From Bremerella alba (GTDB lineage Bacteria > Planctomycetota > Planctomycetia > Pirellulales > Pirellulaceae): DNA of 64,000 nt. Under the pieces are notes generated by a model. The model ran no database searches, was not told the origin of the DNA, and saw only the letters and a list, made by a program, of their open reading frames with translations. Below, piece by piece: positions 60,266 through 64,000 of the stretch; positions within the stretch are counted from its first letter, which is position 1; every line of letters starts with the position of its first letter. Location: NCBI RefSeq assembly GCF_013618625.1, contig NZ_JABRWO010000002.1, positions 372,001 to 436,000 on the forward strand. Direction: 5' to 3'. The translations under genes and the position numbers were made by a program.

Positions 60266-62863
60266 ATGGCCACTCCGTTTAAAGTTTTCCGCGACAACCA
60301 AAAAATCTTCATGGTCGTTTTTGGTGCCCTGTTGATGGTCGCCTTCGTCGTTCTGCCGTCCGTTTTGCAGCCCGGCTTTTTCGGGCAGTCGAACGACCTA
60401 ACCCGCGGCGAAGTCTTAGTCGTCGTCGACGACGAAGAACTGTATCGCCCAGACATCGACAATCTCGTTAATAAATACGATACCGTCGGACGCGTCATGG
60501 CCGAAGCCATCGGTCAATCGCTTATCCTACAGGGTTCGCCCAAAGCGCCTATGCCACCTATCCCAGGTGTTCGCATTGTGCCGGCCACCCAACAGAACCC
60601 GGGTGGGCCTCAGTATCAGCCCGTCGGTGCGGAAGAAGCCGTGCTGTATTATGCCTGGGTGAAGAGAGCAGACGAGCTAGGCATGGTGGTCGACGACGAG
60701 TCGGTTCGCGAGTTCATGCGTGAAACGTCCGGCGGTCGCTTGAGCGATTACGACTACAACGCCATTCTCACTTCGGTAACCGGTGGCGAAGGCCGCGGAC
60801 TGAACTACGACTACTTCTTCGAGATGCTCCGCGAAGTCTTGACGGCTCAAAAGCTTCAGGCTTTGGTCTTCCGAGACGGTCGGGTTGTCACGCCAGGTTC
60901 GGCCTGGGTTGCCTACCGCAATTTGAATCGCACCATTTCGACCGAAATGTTCCCGGTCTCTTCCCAAGATTTCATGGAACAAGTCGGCAGCCCCGACAGT
61001 GCTCAAATCGAAGAGCTCTTCAATAAGTACAAGCACCAGCCAGCCAATCCGGCAATGAACCAGATCGGTTTCTTGCAAATGGATAAGCTCTCGCTGGCAT
61101 ACGTAAAGGGTGACATCAACAACTTCGTCGAAGCCGCCAAGGCAGAGATCACCGACGCAGAGATCGCCAAGTATTACGAAGAAAACAAAGATTCGTTCCG
61201 TAAACCGGAATTACCTTCGGCCGAGCCGGAAGCCCCTGCCAGCACGCCTGACGCGGCTGCCACGGATGAACCTGCCCCAATGACCGAAGAGCCTGCGACC
61301 GAAACTGCTACCCCCATGGAAGAAGCGAAAGAACCAGCTTCCGAGCAGCAACCGGCCGAAGAAATGAAAAAGGAAGAAGCACCTTCCGAAGAACCCAAAG
61401 AAGAGTCTCCAGCCGAAGACAAGCCTGCTGAAGACAAGCCTGCTGAAGACAAGCCTGCTGAAGACAAGCCTGCTGAAGACAAGCCTGCTGAAGACAAGCC
61501 TGCCGAAGACAAGCCTGCCGAAGACAAGCCTGCCGAAGACAAGCCTGCCGAAGACAAGCCTGCCGAAGACAAGCCTGCCGAAGACAAGCCTGCCGAAGAC
61601 AAGCCTGCCGAAGACAAGCCCGCCGAGGAACCGGCCGCGGAAGACTCTTCGCTGAACACCCCTTCAGGCAACATTCAATTGGTCAGCTTCCTTCAGGAAG
61701 AAGAAGACGAGAAGCCTGCCGCAGAAGAAAAACCAGCGGAAGAGGCTCCGATGGAAGAAGCTAAACCGGAAGAAAAGCCGGCCGCAGAAGCTCCGATGGC
61801 CGATCCGGCTTCGGAAGCACCTGCCACCGAAACGCCGATGGCAGAAGCTCCGGTCGCGTACAAACCACTCTCCGAGGTGCAGGATCAAATCCGTACCCGG
61901 CTCGCGCAGCCGATCGCTCAATCGCAAATGAGCGAAGCGTTGTCCGAGATGCGTGGTGTGCTGCAAGCCAAGTACGAAGAGTTCCGCTACCTCGAAACGA
62001 AGTCGACCAAGTCTCCTTACGACACGGACGAAATCGAACGCTTGGCGACGAGCCTGGGTCTGTCCTTCGGGGCGATGCCACTTTCCGACTACTATGCCGC
62101 TTCGCAGTCGGCCCTGGCCGCAGAAGCCGTCCACGTCGACTACACGTTCGACCAGGCTTCCGGTCTACGGACGATCAACCGCTCGATGGTGGCTGAAGCG
62201 TTCCAAACCAATAGCCCTCTCTTCCAACCGCGTCTCTTTCCTGGAGCTTCGCAAAGCTCGATGATGTTCCGCCAGAACGTCCAGGCAGAGGTGCAGTACG
62301 TCTACTGGAAGACCGAAATGACCAAAGGCTACGCTCCTAAACTGGAAGACGTGAAAGACCAGGTCATCGAGGCTTGGAAGCAACAAGAGGCCTCGAAGCT
62401 GGCCAAAGAGGCCGCCGACAAGCTGGCCGAGCAGATCAAGTCGACCGAAGACCTGAACAAGGCCGCCACCGAGCAAAAGGCCGAAGTGATCGTGGCTGAG
62501 AACATCACCTACTTCAATCAGCTCTCGGGGGGCCAAGGCCTCTCGTTGGGCACAATCCCAGGTGTGGACGATGCCAGCCAGATGACCATGGAAGCCCTCT
62601 TTAGCACTCCGCTAGAGAGCAGCACCGTGGCGCCCAACGCAGGCGAAGATAAATACTACGTGGCATTTATCAATTCCGAAGCTGAAACCAACGAGCAGCT
62701 TCGCGGAAACATGCTGGCCTCCATCCAAGGCACCCTTCCCGCCAGCGTTTCGCAGTATGCGTCGCAGGAAGAAAACATGGTAACGCGAGCCATTCTGCTC
62801 GACTTCTTCGACCCCAAGCGTGTCGACTGGAAGATCGATCCAATGGACCTCAGCTCGAACTAG
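60266..62863 (+). CDS. PpiD/SurA-like membrane-anchored chaperone-type protein with Glu/Pro repeat insert
   Basis: The 865-residue protein has an N-terminal cytoplasmic start (MATPFKVFRDNQ), a transmembrane segment (KIFMVVFGALLMVAFVVLPS at ~13-32), and a SurA_N-like helical chaperone region (EVLVVVDDEELYRPDIDNLV, LSDYDYNAILTSVTGGEG) to about residue 310. Between residues ~315 and ~535 is an acidic Pro/Glu/Ala insert with 14 consecutive PAEDK units. The C-terminal part (residues 535-865) is again helical with EVQDQIRTRLAQPIAQSQM and EVQYVYWKTEMTKGYAPKLE, like PpiD C-terminal helices. I do not see a clear parvulin PPIase domain, so the label rests on topology and SurA_N-like sequence. Periplasmic folding role inferred. 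Confidence 0.6.
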   Translation: MATPFKVFRDNQKIFMVVFGALLMVAFVVLPSVLQPGFFGQSNDLTRGEVLVVVDDEELYRPDIDNLVNKYDTVGRVMAEAIGQSLILQGSPKAPMPPIPGVRIVPATQQNPGGPQYQPVGAEEAVLYYAWVKRADELGMVVDDESVREFMRETSGGRLSDYDYNAILTSVTGGEGRGLNYDYFFEMLREVLTAQKLQALVFRDGRVVTPGSAWVAYRNLNRTISTEMFPVSSQDFMEQVGSPDSAQIEELFNKYKHQPANPAMNQIGFLQMDKLSLAYVKGDINNFVEAAKAEITDAEIAKYYEENKDSFRKPELPSAEPEAPASTPDAAATDEPAPMTEEPATETATPMEEAKEPASEQQPAEEMKKEEAPSEEPKEESPAEDKPAEDKPAEDKPAEDKPAEDKPAEDKPAEDKPAEDKPAEDKPAEDKPAEDKPAEDKPAEDKPAEDKPAEEPAAEDSSLNTPSGNIQLVSFLQEEEDEKPAAEEKPAEEAPMEEAKPEEKPAAEAPMADPASEAPATETPMAEAPVAYKPLSEVQDQIRTRLAQPIAQSQMSEALSEMRGVLQAKYEEFRYLETKSTKSPYDTDEIERLATSLGLSFGAMPLSDYYAASQSALAAEAVHVDYTFDQASGLRTINRSMVAEAFQTNSPLFQPRLFPGASQSSMMFRQNVQAEVQYVYWKTEMTKGYAPKLEDVKDQVIEAWKQQEASKLAKEAADKLAEQIKSTEDLNKAATEQKAEVIVAENITYFNQLSGGQGLSLGTIPGVDDASQMTMEALFSTPLESSTVAPNAGEDKYYVAFINSEAETNEQLRGNMLASIQGTLPASVSQYASQEENMVTRAILLDFFDPKRVDWKIDPMDLSSN
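61409..61618 (+). repeat. Fourteen tandem 15-bp units encoding PAEDK
   Basis: Exact 15-base units run in frame from 61409 to 61618 within the PpiD-like gene. The first unit uses CCAGCC; the next five use CCTGCT; the last eight use CCTGCC, while GAAGACAAG is unchanged in all. Blocks of identical units separated by a single third-base difference are the mark of unit duplication by slippage, so copy number may vary between strains. The product is an acidic/basic alternating linker. Confidence 0.97.
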
Positions 62864-62884
62864 TAAACGCTACCGCTAAAAAAT

Positions 62885-62915
62885 AAGGGCCGGCAAATTT
62901 GCCGGCCCTTTTTTT
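62885..62915 (+). terminator. Strong Rho-independent terminator after the PpiD-like gene
   Basis: A perfect palindrome with a ten-base GC-rich stem (62885-62894 with 62901-62910), followed by T residues to about 62917. It lies 22 bases after the stop and just before the convergent glgB end, so it can serve both. Confidence 0.93.
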
Positions 62916-62928
62916 ATGGCGTCTGCGA

Positions 62929-64000
62929 TTAACGCACCCGCTTGAGCACAACCGTTGCCAGGGGTGGCAGACGGAACTGGATCGAGTGCTCGCGGCCATT
63001 CCAATTCACGTTGTCGGAATGGAATTCGTCGGTATTGATGACGTCGCTACCGGCGTATCGCGAGTTGTCCGAGTTGAAGACTTCCTTGTAGGTGCCTGGC
63101 AGCGGAACACCCATTCGGTAATCGTCGCGTGCGTTGGGCGTGAAGTTGCACACCACCACGACAAAGTCTTCCGGATTCTTGCCTTTGCGGACATAGCTGA
63201 TCGTGCTGTTCTGCCAGTCGTTGCAGTCAATCCACTCGAAGCCCCCTTCTTCAAAGTCGACCTCATGCAGGGACGGCTCGTGAACGACCATCGCATTCAG
63301 GTCAGAAATTAGCTTCTGCATCCCTTGGTGCGATTCCCATTCCAGCAGATCCCACTGCAAACCGGCTTCCAGGTTCCATTCGTTCCACTGACCGAATTCG
63401 TCCCCCATGAAGATCAGCTTCTTGCCGGGATGCGTCCACATGTACGAGTACAACAATCGCAGGTTCGCGAAGCGTTGCCACATGTCGCCAGGCATCTGAT
63501 CGAGCAGCGAGCCTTTGCCGTGCACCACTTCATCGTGCGAAAGAGGCAGCACGAAGTTCTCGGTGAACGCATAGATCAAGCTGAACGTCAATTCGCCGTG
63601 ATGATGCTGGCGGTGAACCGGATCCTTCCGCATGTAGCGAAGGGTATCGTTCATCCAACCCATGTTCCACTTCATGCTGAAGCCCAAGCCACCGTCGAAG
63701 GTCGGCCGCGAAACGCCGCCCCAGGCCGTCGACTCTTCGGCAATCGTCACCACGCCAGGATGCTGCAGGTGCGACTGTTCGTTGAATTCCTTGAGGAACG
63801 AGATCGCCTCGAGGTTTTCGCGTCCGCCATATTCGTTCGGCAACCAATCGTCCCCTTCGCGACTGTAATCGAGATACAGCATCGAAGCGACCGCATCCAC
63901 GCGAAGACCGTCGATGTGGTACTTGTCGTACAGGAACAATGCGTTCGAGACCAGGAAGTTGCGAACTTCGTTACGGCCATAGTTGAAGATCAACGTGCCC
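62929..64000 (-). CDS. glgB: 1,4-alpha-glucan branching enzyme, C-terminal ~357 residues (partial)
   Basis: The frame is open to the window's right edge, so only the 3' part is visible. The GH13 catalytic region shows [19 protein letters not shown] (nucleophile Asp), [16 protein letters not shown] (general acid Glu) and [18 protein letters not shown] (third acid Asp/His), all diagnostic of Glg[15 protein letters not shown] follows and the C-terminal beta-domain runs to VLKRVR at 62929. The enzyme makes alpha-1,6 branches in glycogen in the cytoplasm. No other glg gene is in the window. It converges on the PpiD-like gene behind a strong terminator. Confidence 0.95.
   Translation of the reverse strand, partial: GTLIFNYGRNEVRNFLVSNALFLYDKYHIDGLRVDAVASMLYLDYSREGDDWLPNEYGGRENLEAISFLKEFNEQSHLQHPGVVTIAEESTAWGGVSRPTFDGGLGFSMKWNMGWMNDTLRYMRKDPVHRQHHHGELTFSLIYAFTENFVLPLSHDEVVHGKGSLLDQMPGDMWQRFANLRLLYSYMWTHPGKKLIFMGDEFGQWNEWNLEAGLQWDLLEWESHQGMQKLISDLNAMVVHEPSLHEVDFEEGGFEWIDCNDWQNSTISYVRKGKNPEDFVVVVCNFTPNARDDYRMGVPLPGTYKEVFNSDNSRYAGSDVINTDEFHSDNVNWNGREHSIQFRLPPLATVVLKRVR

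Noticed and set aside
61409-61618. CRISPR array
   Set aside because: The 15-base units are contiguous without spacers and lie in frame inside a coding gene.
61174-61674. Minus-strand open frame with Ser/Ala/Gly/Leu repeats opposite the PAEDK repeats
   Set aside because: It is the antisense shadow of the 15-base repeat; its composition follows from the plus-strand repeat and it has no independent support.

Overview
The window looks like chromosome from a member of the Planctomycetota, probably a Pirellulaceae-type marine bacterium (Blastopirellula/Bremerella-like). The support is indirect: a DUF1559 pseudopilin, a planctomycete-type cytochrome domain fused to a multiheme cytochrome, a type I sulfatase, BNR sialidase-like proteins, a GHL10-like glycosidase, SSS transporters, a huge alpha-2-macroglobulin, and moderately GC-rich DNA with short operons. 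No rRNA, convincing tRNA or CRISPR array is visible.

Layout. (1) 1-7.0 kb is a catabolic region in advanced decay: a DapA-family gene (cut by the window edge), then an SSS transporter, an AstE/AspA-like hydrolase, a threonine-synthase-like gene, a HEAT-repeat gene and, on the other strand, a D-amino-acid deaminase/D-threonine-aldolase-like gene. The last five of these carry stops and/or frameshifts, while an SDR gene in their midst is open. (2) 7.0-20.3 kb is a mostly intact catabolic region: M19 dipeptidase, SDR and HpcH/HpaI aldolase on the minus strand, an SSS transporter, then a divergent locus around a GntR/FCD regulator. One arm has a lipoprotein, a mannonate-dehydratase-like enzyme and a sialidase-like protein; the other has DUF1559, a GHL10-like glycosidase, a second sialidase-like protein and a NanA/DapA-like lyase. 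This reads as capture and breakdown of acidic sugars or sialic-acid-like polymers. (3) 20.3-25.1 kb has a frameshifted M81 peptidase, RidA, IclR, a class III aminotransferase and an FAH-family hydrolase: a small keto-acid/amino-acid catabolic unit. (4) 25.1-28.7 kb is a recombination scar: two paralogous tyrosine recombinases (one truncated), gene fragments, and a small ORF with a degenerate tandem copy.

(5) 28.8-47.8 kb is largely cell-envelope and respiration: sulfatase, a six-BON-domain protein, rhodanese, a 2057-residue alpha-2-macroglobulin with a CTEQ thioester motif, a membrane protein with a J-domain-like start, and a translationally coupled pair made of a six-haem cytochrome c and an outer-membrane beta-barrel protein, followed by a HEAT-like secreted protein and a PQQ-type beta-propeller. 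(6) 47.9-64 kb is mostly core: aroA, a zinc-ribbon protein, a cyclophilin lipoprotein, three envelope glycolipid-type membrane genes, an Asn/Gly/Thr-rich tail-anchored protein, topA with a long Lys-rich tail, a PpiD/SurA-like protein with 14 exact five-residue repeats, and the 3' part of glgB.

The most interesting points are the cytochrome/beta-barrel pair (a possible electron conduit across the outer membrane), the confinement of gene decay to the catabolic half of the window, the recombination scar with fragments of otherwise hidden genes, and the candidate IclR operator that contains the iclR start codon. Functions are assigned by recognising motifs by eye; no database search was possible.
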